A stretch of 64,000 nucleotides of DNA from positions 2,496,501 to 2,560,500 of the forward strand of contig CP004371.1 of the NCBI GenBank assembly GCA_000597885.1, in the 5' to 3' direction. Source of the DNA: Flammeovirgaceae bacterium 311. Lineage in GTDB: Bacteria > Bacteroidota > Bacteroidia > Cytophagales > Cyclobacteriaceae. Position 1 is the first letter of the stretch. Every line of letters starts with the position of its first letter. Below, piece by piece: positions 35,677 to 47,900 of the stretch. Below the pieces are notes generated by a model. The model was given only the letters and a program-made list of their open reading frames with translations. It was not told the origin of the DNA and did no database searches. The translations under genes and the position numbers were made by a program.

Positions 35677-38600
35677 ATGAGAAAGCTGATTTTTATAGCC
35701 ATATCCCTGCTTCTGCCCACCCTGGACAGCAGTGCTCAGCGCCCGGCAGTTACTGGAATCAATCCTGTTTCAGCAACTGTTAAAGAAACCATCACCATCT
35801 CCGGCACTAATTTTCCGGCGGTTACCAATCTTCAGGTAGATTTTGGAGCAGCCAAAGGCACTGTTATAGAAGCCAGTAGCAACCAGATCAAAGCCCTGGT
35901 TCCTGCAGGTGCTACTTACGAGTCTGTACAAGTTACCAACCTGCTATCCGGCCAGTCGGGTAAAGGAACCACACCTTTTCAGCTTTCTTTCGGAGGCAGT
36001 GCTTACAATCCGGCAGCTATTGCCCCAGAAACAAGCTTCCAGGCCAGCACAGGTATTTATGAGCTATGCTCCTGCGATTTTAACGGCGATGGCCTGGTAG
36101 ATGTCATTACCTCCCATGAGAACAAATTGACCCTTTCAGCTTTCAGGAATTTCAGCAGCCTGGCCACCTTTAATTTTACAAAATCCGATATACCCCTGAA
36201 TGCCTACAGCCGCAACATATCATGTGGCGACCTGGATGGAGACGGTAGGCCAGACCTGGTGGTTTCCGGTGCCGGTACATTCGGTGACAGGATCTACATT
36301 TTGCGTAATTTAAGTGCAACCGGCGGCGCCATATCTTTTAGTGCACCTACTGCACTGGCCCTTGGCAATACCGGTGCTGCCCGACTGGCCCTGCAGGACC
36401 TGAACGGCGATGGCCGCCAGGACATCATCATGTCGAACCGCTCCCTGAACATAGTTTCTGTCTTTAAAAATGCATCCTCTCCAGGCTTTTTACAATTCGA
36501 TGCACAGGCACAGAATATCTCGATAACAGGTCCCTCCAACACCTATGGCCTTAGCGTGCAGGATCTGGATGGCGATGGTTTGCCCGATTTAGCCGTAAGC
36601 CCTTTACAGGGCAGCAATGTTTATTTACTACGCAACACCAGCAGCGGCACAGCCATCAGCTTTAACAGTGACTACTCCCTTACAACGGCCTCCGGCCTGG
36701 CCAGTATTGTGGCAGCCGATTTAAACAACGACGGCAAACCAGATCTGGCAGCCACTAACTTTTACGACAACAAACTGATTATCTGGCTTAATAACAGCAG
36801 CAGCGGCAATCTTCAGTTTACCTCCGGCACTCTCTCCGATACCGGTGTAGCACCCTGGGGTATTACAGCCGGCGACATTGATGGCAATGGTAAAATCGAT
36901 CTGCTGATAGACCATGTTGGAGAGCGCTCTATCCTGGTACTCGTTAACCAAACCACAACAACCCTTCAATTACAGAGCCAGAGCCTGATTACCCGCCAGA
37001 AAGGAAGGTACATGCGCCTGGTAGATATGAATGGTGATGCTAAACCAGATGTGGTGTACACCGGCATTGAGTGGAACCAGCTGGAGGTGATGCGAAACAA
37101 ACATTGTGTTACTCCTCGTCTTTCGCACACCGGCACTGTTACCCTTTGCGCAGGGCAAAGCCTGCAGCTAAAAGCTACGCTGGCACTGGGAGTTACTTAC
37201 AAATGGACCCGCAATGGTACAGTCTTAACCACAACAGAACCTTTCCTCAACGTTACCGAAGCAGGAGAATACAAGGTAACCATTACCGCTACCCTGGATG
37301 GCTGCGCCCTTACTTCCGAAGCAGTACAAATTGTTTCCGGAGCAGGCGGTGGAGGTGGCAGTTCAGTGGCACTGGACCCAATCGCTGCGGTTTGTGCAGG
37401 AGGTACGGCTTGGTTGAAGGCTACAGCAATAAGTGGCGCAAGTTATGTATGGAGTGGCCCCAATGGCTTTACAGCCACCACCACAACGCCTACCTATTCT
37501 CTGGCAAATGTACAAACTGCGGCTGCAGGTTCTTATAGCGTAGTAATTAAATCAGGCGAGTGCCAGTTTACAACAACTGCCCAGACCCTGTCGGTAAACC
37601 AGAATCCACAGCCACAGATCACTGCTTCTGCTTCTGCATTTTGTGCCGGCACCACAGTTATTCTGAGAGCCCCTGCCGGCTTTACCACCTATCAGTGGAA
37701 ATTAAACGGTGCCAGCTATACAGGCGCAGGCGCCACAACTGCCAGCATTACCACCAGCACTGCAGGTAATTACGTAGTAGAAGTAGGAAATGCAACAGGC
37801 TGTAAAGGAGAAAGTGGTGCCGTTGCCATTACCCAAACTCAGGCGCCGGTAGCTGCATTTAACGCACCGGCAACAGCCTGCCTGCAGCAGCCGGTTGGTT
37901 TTCAGAATACCTCTACCTATGCCACCGGCAGCACCCCAACGTATTTATGGACCTTTGGCGATGGCAAAACCTCTTCAGAAGCCAATCCCTCTCACATCTA
38001 CACCAACATAGGGAATTATACAGTAAACTTAACGGTGAAGTATGGCTCCGAAAGCTGCAGCAGCAATACCAGCAAAACAATCTCGGTAGTTGCCTCTCCT
38101 GATGTACAGCTGGTAGCTAACGGAGGCACCACCTTCTGTCCGGGCGATAGTGTACTTCTTAAACTGGAAGGAGATGTTCAGGCTGTAGTGTGGAGTACCG
38201 GTGAAACTACCCCTTCTATTTATGCCAAAGAAAATGGTACTGTAAAAGCTTCGATCGTAACGAGCTCCGGATGTACACTTGAAAAAACAGTAGAACTTAC
38301 ACACCTGTCCCAGCCAGAGCTTAGCCTTACGGCCTCCTCTACCAGCCTTGCTGTTGGCGAAAGTGCAACAATTACTGTTGGTGGTGCTTTACAATACGAA
38401 TGGTTGGAAGCAGATGACATCGAAAATCTTTATAGCTCCTCCGTTAGCGTTAAGCCCATCAAAACTACTACTTACACCGTTCGCGGATGGAACGAGAACG
38501 GATGTACTGCAGAGGCTTCTGTAACAATAGAAGTAGACAACACATTACGCATCAGTCCTCCCAAGATTTTTGTGCCTGAAGTAGATCGCACCTGGACGAT

Positions 38601-38802
38601 CAGCAACCTGGAATCGTACCCGGAATTGCGCCTCACCCTGGTGAACAGCCTGGGCCGTAGCATTCTGGAAGCAGCTCCCTATCAGAACAACTGGGATGGT
38701 TCCGAAAGAGGCAGACCACTCGAAGCAGGGGTATATTATTACATTTTTAAAGACCTGTCTGGTAAAGTCATGAAGACCGGCAGCATTACCTTATTGCGGT
38801 AA
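35677..38802 (+). CDS. Secreted FG-GAP/Ig/PKD protein with T9SS type B sorting domain (module 1)
   Basis: The 1041-residue product has a signal peptide ending SSAQ and an IPT/TIG domain (about 24-105). Seven FG-GAP/VCBS-like repeats (about 120-470) each have a calcium-loop pattern DxDGDGxxD or close variant (CDFNGDGLVD, GDLDGDGRPD, QDLNGDGRQD, QDLDGDGLPD), so a seven-bladed propeller is likely. Ig-like domains follow (about 480-710), a PKD domain (about 725-805; WTFGDGKTSSEANPSHIY) and further Ig-like segments. The C-terminus is a type B (CHU_C) sorting domain with YPELRLTLVNSLGRSI, NWDGSERGRPLEAGVYYY and a final GSITLLR. The usual NGDG before it is missing. The cognate PorP is immediately upstream. 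Confidence 0.88.
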   Translation: MRKLIFIAISLLLPTLDSSAQRPAVTGINPVSATVKETITISGTNFPAVTNLQVDFGAAKGTVIEASSNQIKALVPAGATYESVQVTNLLSGQSGKGTTPFQLSFGGSAYNPAAIAPETSFQASTGIYELCSCDFNGDGLVDVITSHENKLTLSAFRNFSSLATFNFTKSDIPLNAYSRNISCGDLDGDGRPDLVVSGAGTFGDRIYILRNLSATGGAISFSAPTALALGNTGAARLALQDLNGDGRQDIIMSNRSLNIVSVFKNASSPGFLQFDAQAQNISITGPSNTYGLSVQDLDGDGLPDLAVSPLQGSNVYLLRNTSSGTAISFNSDYSLTTASGLASIVAADLNNDGKPDLAATNFYDNKLIIWLNNSSSGNLQFTSGTLSDTGVAPWGITAGDIDGNGKIDLLIDHVGERSILVLVNQTTTTLQLQSQSLITRQKGRYMRLVDMNGDAKPDVVYTGIEWNQLEVMRNKHCVTPRLSHTGTVTLCAGQSLQLKATLALGVTYKWTRNGTVLTTTEPFLNVTEAGEYKVTITATLDGCALTSEAVQIVSGAGGGGGSSVALDPIAAVCAGGTAWLKATAISGASYVWSGPNGFTATTTTPTYSLANVQTAAAGSYSVVIKSGECQFTTTAQTLSVNQNPQPQITASASAFCAGTTVILRAPAGFTTYQWKLNGASYTGAGATTASITTSTAGNYVVEVGNATGCKGESGAVAITQTQAPVAAFNAPATACLQQPVGFQNTSTYATGSTPTYLWTFGDGKTSSEANPSHIYTNIGNYTVNLTVKYGSESCSSNTSKTISVVASPDVQLVANGGTTFCPGDSVLLKLEGDVQAVVWSTGETTPSIYAKENGTVKASIVTSSGCTLEKTVELTHLSQPELSLTASSTSLAVGESATITVGGALQYEWLEADDIENLYSSSVSVKPIKTTTYTVRGWNENGCTAEASVTIEVDNTLRISPPKIFVPEVDRTWTISNLESYPELRLTLVNSLGRSILEAAPYQNNWDGSERGRPLEAGVYYYIFKDLSGKVMKTGSITLLR

Positions 38803-38900
38803 AATACAACTCTTTCCTCTCATAGATTAACATTACCCTTTCCAGCAGGGCAATCTATAGTCATATCTTACATACCTCTCAAGTGACAGTCTAAAGTGCG

Positions 38901-38908
38901 TAATTTAG
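38901..38908 (+). promoter_or_regulatory. TAATTTAG element upstream of giant adhesin A
   Basis: TAATTTAG lies 61 bp before the ATG at 38962 and is shared with the upstream regions of the other two modules. A CTTACAT (reverse of ATGTAAG) is 34 bp further upstream, at 38867-38873. Confidence 0.4.
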
Positions 38909-38961
38909 TATCCTGGCATCCTGCCTTTTACTAAATCCATAAAACCATTCTGCCTCCCTAT

Positions 38962-41900
38962 ATGAAGCAGTTTTACGCACTTATCGTTTTCCTGATAGCC
39001 TTTACTCCTGCTTTTAGCAGTAACTTGGTATTATCCAATTCTGAAGATTTTACCTGTAACTGGGACTTTAACATTACCACAACAGCCCAGATAACCTGTA
39101 AAAAAGAAGAGACAGGTGGTTCTGCCACAGTTACTTTCGCGAAAAACAAAGAAGTTGAAGGGCTACACTACACCTGGTACTTTGCCGGGACCAGAACAGT
39201 GGCAGGCACAGGAAAAAGCCTGGCTAACCTGGAAGCCGGCTCTTATTATGTAGAGGTTCAGGACCCTGTGAGCAAGTGCATCCAAAGAGCGGAAGCCACT
39301 GTTGAGTTTAAGGGAGTAAAGCCTTGGTTTACAGTAGAATATATGGAATCCGTGATAGGCTGTAATGCAGAGCCTTACGGCAGGATCAAGATGACAAGCC
39401 AGAATAAGTGGAAAGCTTTTTGGTTCTATGGCGATCAGGTAGATGACAATAAAGGCATAACTAAATATATGTCTCTTGACATCTTTGAAGAACTTCCTCC
39501 GGGCACCTATACAGTTGTATACGAAGACCCCTCTACAGGCTGCAGATCAGACCCTTACACCTTTACCATAGAAGGCTGGCCCATTTCCCCGGTGGTTAAT
39601 GCCACCATTACAGCAGATACCACCTGCTCCGGCGCAGGCAGCGGCACACTTGCCTTAACCTCCCTTACCCCGGCCCCAGGTACCGAACCCGAACTGGGCT
39701 ATATGTATGAATGGCGCAACAGCAACGGCGTTGTACTAAGCCAGTTTACTAACAAAGCCACGGCAAGCCCTCTACCGGCCGGCACCTATACAGTGGCAGT
39801 AACAGGAAATTACACCAACGATAACTTTGAATGTAGAAGCACTGTATCCTTTACAGTACCGCACCAGCCTACAACTCCTGTTGTCAGTGCAACCTCTGCC
39901 CCTAATACAATATGTACCCCGCCCGTCGGAGCGAGTTACAACGGCATCATTACCACTTCAGCAACATATAAAGGCCAGCCTGTAACGAACTTCAGTAACT
40001 ACACCTTTAGCTGGAAGGATGCTAATGGTGCTACCGGCTCTGTTACAGGAACAAATCTCATCTCAAAACTAAAAGGAGGCTTATATACAGTAACTGCCAC
40101 AAATAACACCCTCGGCTGTACCTCAGATCCTGTTACTGTAGAGATCAAGGATCAGCTGCCGGTGCAGACGCTTACCCTTGCTCCTGTTGCGCAGACTAAC
40201 TGTGATAATGCTGCTCCCAATGGTTCTCTTACTGCCACCTACAGCATCACCCCTACCACCGCTACCGCACCCAAACTGCAGTGGTACAGAGGTACTACCA
40301 TAAGTGCTTTCAACGAAATCACCGGCATCAGCGGCAATACTGCCACAGGTCTGGCTGGTGGTGTAATTTACACTGTAGTCGCTACTGATGCAGTCTCCGG
40401 CTGCCAGATTACCAAAGCAATAGAAGTTCCGCTACAGCCCGGTGTAGTAACCCTCACGGCTACTCCTGCACCTAATATGATCTGTGCGCCTGCCACCGGT
40501 GTGAATGGCAGCATCAATGTAACGGAAGTACGCTTCAACAATACAGTTGTAACAGATCTTAGCGGTTATACCTTCAGCTGGTTCAAAGGCAGCAGCACCA
40601 CACCGATCAGCGGTCAAACCACCGCTACACTTACTGGTCAGGCAGCCGGTACCTACAGGGTGCAGGCTACCAGAACTAACTTTGGCTGTACTTCCGATCC
40701 TGTTACTGTAGAGATCAAGGATCAGCTGCCGGTGCAGACGCTTACCCTTGCTCCTGTAGCACAAACCAACTGTGATAATGCTGCTCCTAATGGCTCTCTT
40801 ACTGCCACCTACAGCATTACCCCTGCCACCACGACTGCTCCAAAGCTGCAGTGGTACAGAGGCACTACCGTAAGTGCTGCCAATGAAATTACCTCCGGCA
40901 TCAGCGGCAACACCCTCTCCGGCCTGGCTGGCGGGGTAACTTATACTGTAGTGGCGACTGATGCAATCTCCGGCTGTACCACCACTACGGCTATTGAGGT
41001 GCCGCTGCAGCCTGCAGTCATCACTCTTGCAGCTACGCCTACTGCCAATGCTATTTGTGCTCCGGTAAGTGCAGCTAATGGTGAGATAACCGTGAATGCC
41101 GTCAGCTTCAACGGAACGGCTGTTACTGGTTTCAGCGACTATACCTTTAGCTGGTCTAAAGAAGTAAACGGCACCTACACCCCTGTCTCTGTTACAAATG
41201 CTGCCAGCAACACCCTCACAGGTCAGGCTGCCGGCAGGTACCAGGTAAGGGCAACCAACACTAAACTGGCCTGTACTTCCGATCCTGTTACTGTAGAGAT
41301 CAAGGATCAGCTGCCGGTGCAGACGCTTACCCTTGCTCCTGTAGCACAAACCAACTGTGATAATGCTGCTCCTAATGGCTCTCTTACTGCCACCTACAGC
41401 ATTACCCCTGCCACCACGACTGCTCCAAAGCTGCAGTGGTACAGAGGCACTACCGTAAGTGCTGCCAATGAAATTACCTCCGGCATCAGCGGCAACACCC
41501 TCTCCGGCCTGGCTGGCGGGGTAACTTATACTGTAGTGGCGACTGATGCAATCTCCGGCTGTACCACCACTACGGCTATTGAGGTGCCGCTGCAGCCTGC
41601 AGTCATCACTCTTGCAGCTACGCCTACTGCCAATGCTATTTGTGCTCCGGTAAGTGCAGCTAATGGTGAGATAACCGTGAATGCCGTCAGCTTCAACGGA
41701 ACGGCTGTTACTGGTTTCAGCGACTATACCTTTAGCTGGTCTAAAGAAGTAAACGGCACCTACACCCCTGTCTCTGTTACAAATGCTGCCAGCAACACCC
41801 TCACAGGTCAGGCTGCCGGCAGGTACCAGGTAAGGGCAACCAACACTAAACTGGCCTGTACTTCCGATCCTGTTACTGTAGAGATCAAGGATCAGCTGCC

Positions 41901-44900
41901 GGTGCAGACGCTTACCCTTGCTCCTGTAGCACAAACCAACTGTGATAATGCTGCTCCTAATGGCTCTCTTACTGCCACCTACAGCATTACCCCTGCCACC
42001 ACGACTGCTCCAAAGCTGCAGTGGTACAGAGGCACTACCGTAAGTGCTGCCAATGAAATTACCTCCGGCATCAGCGGCAACACCCTCTCCGGCCTGGCTG
42101 GCGGGGTAACTTATACTGTAGTGGCGACTGATGCAATCTCCGGCTGTACCACCACTACGGCTATTGAGGTGCCGCTGCAGCCTGCAGTCATCACTCTTGC
42201 AGCTACGCCTACTGCCAATGCTATTTGTGCTCCGGTAAGTGCAGCTAATGGTGAGATAACCGTGAATGCCGTCAGCTTCAACGGAACGGCTGTTACTGGT
42301 TTCAGCGACTATACCTTTAGCTGGTCTAAAGAAGTAAACGGCACCTACACCCCTGTCTCTGTTACAAATGCTGCCAGCAACACCCTCACAGGTCAGACTG
42401 CCGGCAGGTACCAGGTAAGGGCAACAAACACTAAACTGGCCTGTACCTCCGACCCCATCACGGTAGAAATCAAGGATCAGCTGCCAGTGTTAAACCTTGC
42501 CCTGACACCAGGTGCACAAACAAGCTGTAACGGTACACCTAACGGAGAAATCACTGCAGCACTGAGCATAGATGGCAACACTGTAAGCAGTGCTGATTAT
42601 TCACTGGAGTGGTTTGAGGGCACTGATACCACTACACCGCTCACCACAGCCACCACCCTGAACGACGATCTCGCTGAAGGAATTTATGGTGCACGCTACT
42701 ATACCGTGCGGGCTACTGCTAATACCAGTGGCTGCCAGACAGTAGCATCGGTGTATGTACCAGCAGTTGAGGGCATTATTACCCTTACCTATACGGCTAA
42801 TGCCAATACTATTTGCGAACCTGCAAAAGCCGCTTCCGGAAATTATGATGGTGATATTTTCATCAACTCTGTGTTGTTCAATGGCGGCAACCAGGCAGCA
42901 GATCTTAGCAAATATGAATTTATCTGGTACGAACAAAGTGGTAGCGCATACACTGAATTCTACAGGGCAATAGGTACTGCAGGGCAGTCCATCACCCGTC
43001 TGCCTGGCAAGTTTTATCAGGTTGAAGTAAGGCATACAGAACTTGAATGTATTTCAACCCGTGTTACCATTGAGGTAGATAATGACCCTGAAAAACCCAC
43101 TGTAGAGCTGACGCAAACCCGGCAAACTGCCTGCGACCTTGCTTACAGCAATGGCACGCTTACAGCCACAGTAAAAGTAAACGGCATAGCTTTGCCTACT
43201 TTAAATGGTTACAAGCTGGAATGGTTTAGTGGAACTACTACAGATGGCACGCCTGTCACTACAAACCTTAGCAACAATGACAGCGAAGCAGGCTCTTTAG
43301 CAAGCGGTTATTATGCCGTACGAGTTACCAATACAAACACGGGCTGCGTAGCTACTGCATCCATATTCCTGGAAGAAAGGCAGACCATCCCTACCACGGA
43401 ACTGGTGCCAACCGATATTCAAAGCTGCGAGCCAGGCGAGAAGGGATATTTAACTGCCACTGTATCTGAAAATGGCACACCATTATCAGTTGCAGATCAT
43501 GCTAATTACGAATTCATATGGTACAAAGGCCGTTTTGCCACAGGAACACCTATGGTTGAAGATGGCTTTGTATTAGACTTTGAAGATGATGGAACGACTA
43601 TGCTAGCCACAGGCTACTATACAGTTGTAGCCGTAAACAAAGCAACTAAGTGCAAGTCTGCTCCTGTTACCAAATACCTGGCACCGCCCCCTGCTTTATA
43701 TGTAATTGATAAGGAAATAAACAGATCTCCCACAGTCTGCAACGAAGATGCAGGTGTGATTACTGCCTGGGTAGATAATGCAGGCTTCAGAGATGTAAGC
43801 AGCTACACATTTGAATGGTATGAAGGCCGTCCTCTGGATCCAACTGCCACCTTCTACTCTTATCCTGCAATAAAATTTCAAAGCGACACTCCGCTTGATG
43901 CAATTCCTGCCAATTATGACTTTTCTGATCTGGATGACCTGGGCCTGGTAGCAGGTACAGATTATTACCTGGATGGCGCCAGTATCTTCGGGCTTCGCGC
44001 AGGTGTTTATACCGTGGTGGTTACCGATAAAATCACTGGTTGTAAGGAAATGCAGATAATAGAGCTGCCTTCCGACAATGGACATAGGGCCATCCAAATA
44101 GACCTGTTCCAATCAATAACATGTCCAACCGGCGTTGGAGGGGTACAGGCACGGGCAACAGATAAGGACGGCAATATAATTGCTAATCAGTCAGATTATA
44201 TCTTTAAGCTCTACAAGGGCAACAACCCTGTGGGTACTCCTTATGCACAAAAAGCGGGCGCCCCGGGCTATACAGAGTTCGATAATCTGGAACCTGGTTT
44301 TTACACCTTCCTCGCTCAGGAAACCTTAACTATTGATTATTGTAATTCAATATCGCAGTCCTTTGAGATAGAACAGGTAGCGGTGAAGCCTGCCATCAGT
44401 GCTGGTAACATACTGCCAAGCACCATGTGTACAGGCGGAGATGGATCTGCAGTGATCACTGTTGGTCCGGACGAATACAAACCCGGAGCTTATGATCCCA
44501 TTACCAAACTATTCACCATTACGCTTACAGGTCCTACCACAACTGCACCTCAAACATTGGTAGCAGCAGGAGCTTACAGCTTTACAAGCCTGGAAATAGG
44601 TACTTACACAGCAACGGTAGAAGGCTTTGATATAAATGGAAATTATGTTGGCTGCTCCAGCAAGGTAGAATTCACCATCACTAACCAGCCACCGGCCATT
44701 AATGTACAGGCAGCAGCCACGCCCCAGACTTATTGCTCACCAATAAACGGCAGTCTGGCTGTTACCAGCGTTTCGGGAGGAGCTACCACTGATCTGGCAG
44801 ACTATACTTTTGAGTGGATGGACGCTACTGGGACTACCCTGGCCGGCAGCACCAATGGACCTTCCATCAGCGGTCTGGCTGCAGGCACTTACTATGTGGT

Positions 44901-47900
44901 AGCCACTCAAAATGCCGGCACCGGCTCTGGCAGCGGCTGTAAATCCGCTCCTGTAGAAATGGTGATCAAAGACATCAGTGTAGACCCAACAGTAGCACTG
45001 GAGGCTGATCCTAATACTTCCTGTGATCCTAACGTATTTACAGGAGAAGTAAGAATCAGCAGCCTGCCTGCCGGTAACTTTGATTACACCTGGTACTTTA
45101 TTCAGCCTGATGGAACAGCAGTGAGCAGGGGAACCGGCAATCAGAGCCTGTACCCTCCTATTTCCAATGCGGGTCCTGGTCTGTATCGTATCGTGGTTGT
45201 TGCAGAAAATGGTTGCGAAGTAACGGCTGAGATACAGGTAGGAGAGGAAATTGAGGTGCCTGTCATAAAACAGGTAACAGCAACACCCCAAACTACCTGT
45301 GATCCTTTGATTACAGATGGTACCATTGCTGTAGATGCAGTTGAGTATAATGGCACTACCTATACCGCTCCTTTCACCGATTTTGTTTTTGAATGGAAGG
45401 ATGCCAATGGTGCGCTCATCACTGATGTGAACGGAAATCCGCTTACAACTGCTTCCATTCCAGCCCAGGTTGCCGGAACATATACAGTAGAAGCATACAG
45501 AAGTGTGAATCCTCACATGAATTGCTACTCTGCACCATTTACGATAAAAGTACCTTATGAGCCGGTATATCCTGCTGTTGCTTTCGACACCAACACTCCT
45601 AACAACGCCTGCGACACCAACTACACCGGTGCCCTGACTGCTACTGTTGGTTTTGTGGATAGCTTTGACTACAGACTGTTGCTCAACGGCACTCCTACTA
45701 CTTATGCAGGAACAGCCCAGACCAATGGCAGCCTTAGCTTCAATGGCCTGCAGGCAGGTCTTTACACCCTGGAGATCACACAGCTCAATGGCTGTCCTGT
45801 GGAAGCAGAGATTACTGTTCAGGATGCTATCCTCAAGCCGGTGATCACCTCTGTAGACATCACAGCACAGACCAACTGCCAGAGCATTGGCGATGGTGAA
45901 CTGGTGGTAAGTGGCATCAGCTACAATGGTATTACCGGAACCCTCTCCGATTATGACTTCCAGTGGTATGATGCCAGCAACACCCTTATTGGCAGCAACA
46001 TCAGCAAAGATCAGCTCCTGGCCGGCACCTACTCTGTAGTGGCTACCAAGAAAAATACTCCTCCAGGCTCTGGTTGTGAGTCCGCTCCTTTCACTGTTGA
46101 TGTGCCTTATGAGCCGGTATATCCTGCTGTTGCTTTCGACACCAACACTCCTAACAACGCCTGCGACACCAACTACACCGGTGCCCTGACTGCTACTGTT
46201 GGTTTTGTGGATAGCTTTGACTACAGACTGTTGCTCAACGGCACTCCTACTACTTATGCAGGAACAGCCCAGACCAATGGCAGCCTTAGCTTCAATGGCC
46301 TGCAGGCAGGTCTTTACACCCTGGAGATCACACAGCTCAATGGCTGTCCTGTGGAAGCAGAGATTACTGTTCAGGATGCTATCCTCAAGCCGGTGATCAC
46401 CTCTGTAGACATCACAGCACAGACCAACTGCCAGAGCATTGGCGATGGTGAACTGGTGGTAAGTGGCATCAGCTACAATGGTATTACCGGAACCCTCTCC
46501 GATTATGACTTCCAGTGGTATGATGCCAGCAACACCCTTATTGGCAGCAACATCAGCAAAGATCAGCTCCTGGCCGGCACCTACTCTGTAGTGGCTACCA
46601 AGAAAAATACTCCTCCAGGCTCTGGTTGTGAGTCCGCTCCTTTCACTGTTGATGTGCCTTATGAGCCGGTATATCCTGCTGTTGCTTTCGACACCAACAC
46701 TCCTAACAACGCCTGCGACACCAACTACACCGGTGCCCTGACTGCTACTGTTGGTTTTGTGGATAGCTTTGACTACAGACTGTTGCTCAACGGCACTCCT
46801 ACTACTTATGCAGGAACAGCCCAGACCAATGGCAGCCTTAGCTTCAATGGCCTGCAGGCAGGTCTTTACACCCTGGAGATCACACAGCTCAATGGCTGTC
46901 CTGTGGAAGCAGAGATTACTGTTCAGGATGCTATCCTCAAGCCGGTGATCACCTCTGTAGACATCACAGCACAGACCAACTGCCAGAGCATTGGCGATGG
47001 TGAACTGGTGGTAAGTGGCATCAGCTACAATGGTATTACCGGAACCCTCTCCGATTATGACTTCCAGTGGTATGATGCCAGCAACACCCTTATTGGCAGC
47101 AACATCAGCAAAGATCAGCTCCTGGCCGGCACCTACTCTGTAGTGGCTACCAAGAAAAATACTCCTCCAGGCTCTGGTTGTGAGTCCGCTCCTTTCACTG
47201 TTGATGTGCCTTATGAGCCGGTATATCCTGCTGTTGCTTTCGACACCAACACTCCTAACAACGCCTGCGACACCAACTACACCGGTGCCCTGACTGCTAC
47301 TGTTGGTTTTGTGGATAGCTTTGACTACAGACTGTTGCTCAACGGCACTCCTACTACTTATGCAGGAACAGCCCAGACCAATGGCAGCCTTAGCTTCAAT
47401 GGCCTGCAGGCAGGTCTTTACACCCTGGAGATCACACAGCTCAATGGCTGTCCTGTGGAAGCAGAGATTACTGTTCAGGATGCTATCCTCAAGCCGGTGA
47501 TCACCTCTGTAGACATCACAGCACAGACCAACTGCCAGAGCATTGGCGATGGTGAACTGGTGGTAAGTGGCATCAGCTACAATGGTATTACCGGAACCCT
47601 CTCCGATTATGACTTCCAGTGGTATGATGCCAGCAACACCCTTATTGGCAGCAACATCAGCAAAGATCAGCTCCTGGCCGGCACCTACTCTGTAGTGGCT
47701 ACCAAGAAAAATACTCCTCCAGGCTCTGGTTGTGAGTCCGCTCCTTTCACTGTTGATGTGCCTTATGAGCCGGTGTACCCTGCTGTTGCTTTTACTGCCA
47801 GCGTGAACAACACTTCTTGTAATGCCTCGGCCAATGGTTCGTTTGCAGCTACTGTAAGTAATTTTGGCGCTCATTTCAGCTATGTGCTGTATAAAAATGG

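Noticed and set aside
40432-41934. 500-codon open frame on the minus strand
   Set aside because: Antisense shadow of the 585-bp repeats; its internal repetition simply mirrors the adhesin.
44737-47874. 1045-codon open frame on the minus strand
   Set aside because: It lies antisense to the 552-bp repeat array of giant adhesin A and is kept open only because one stop-free unit is repeated. It has no signal peptide or family resemblance.
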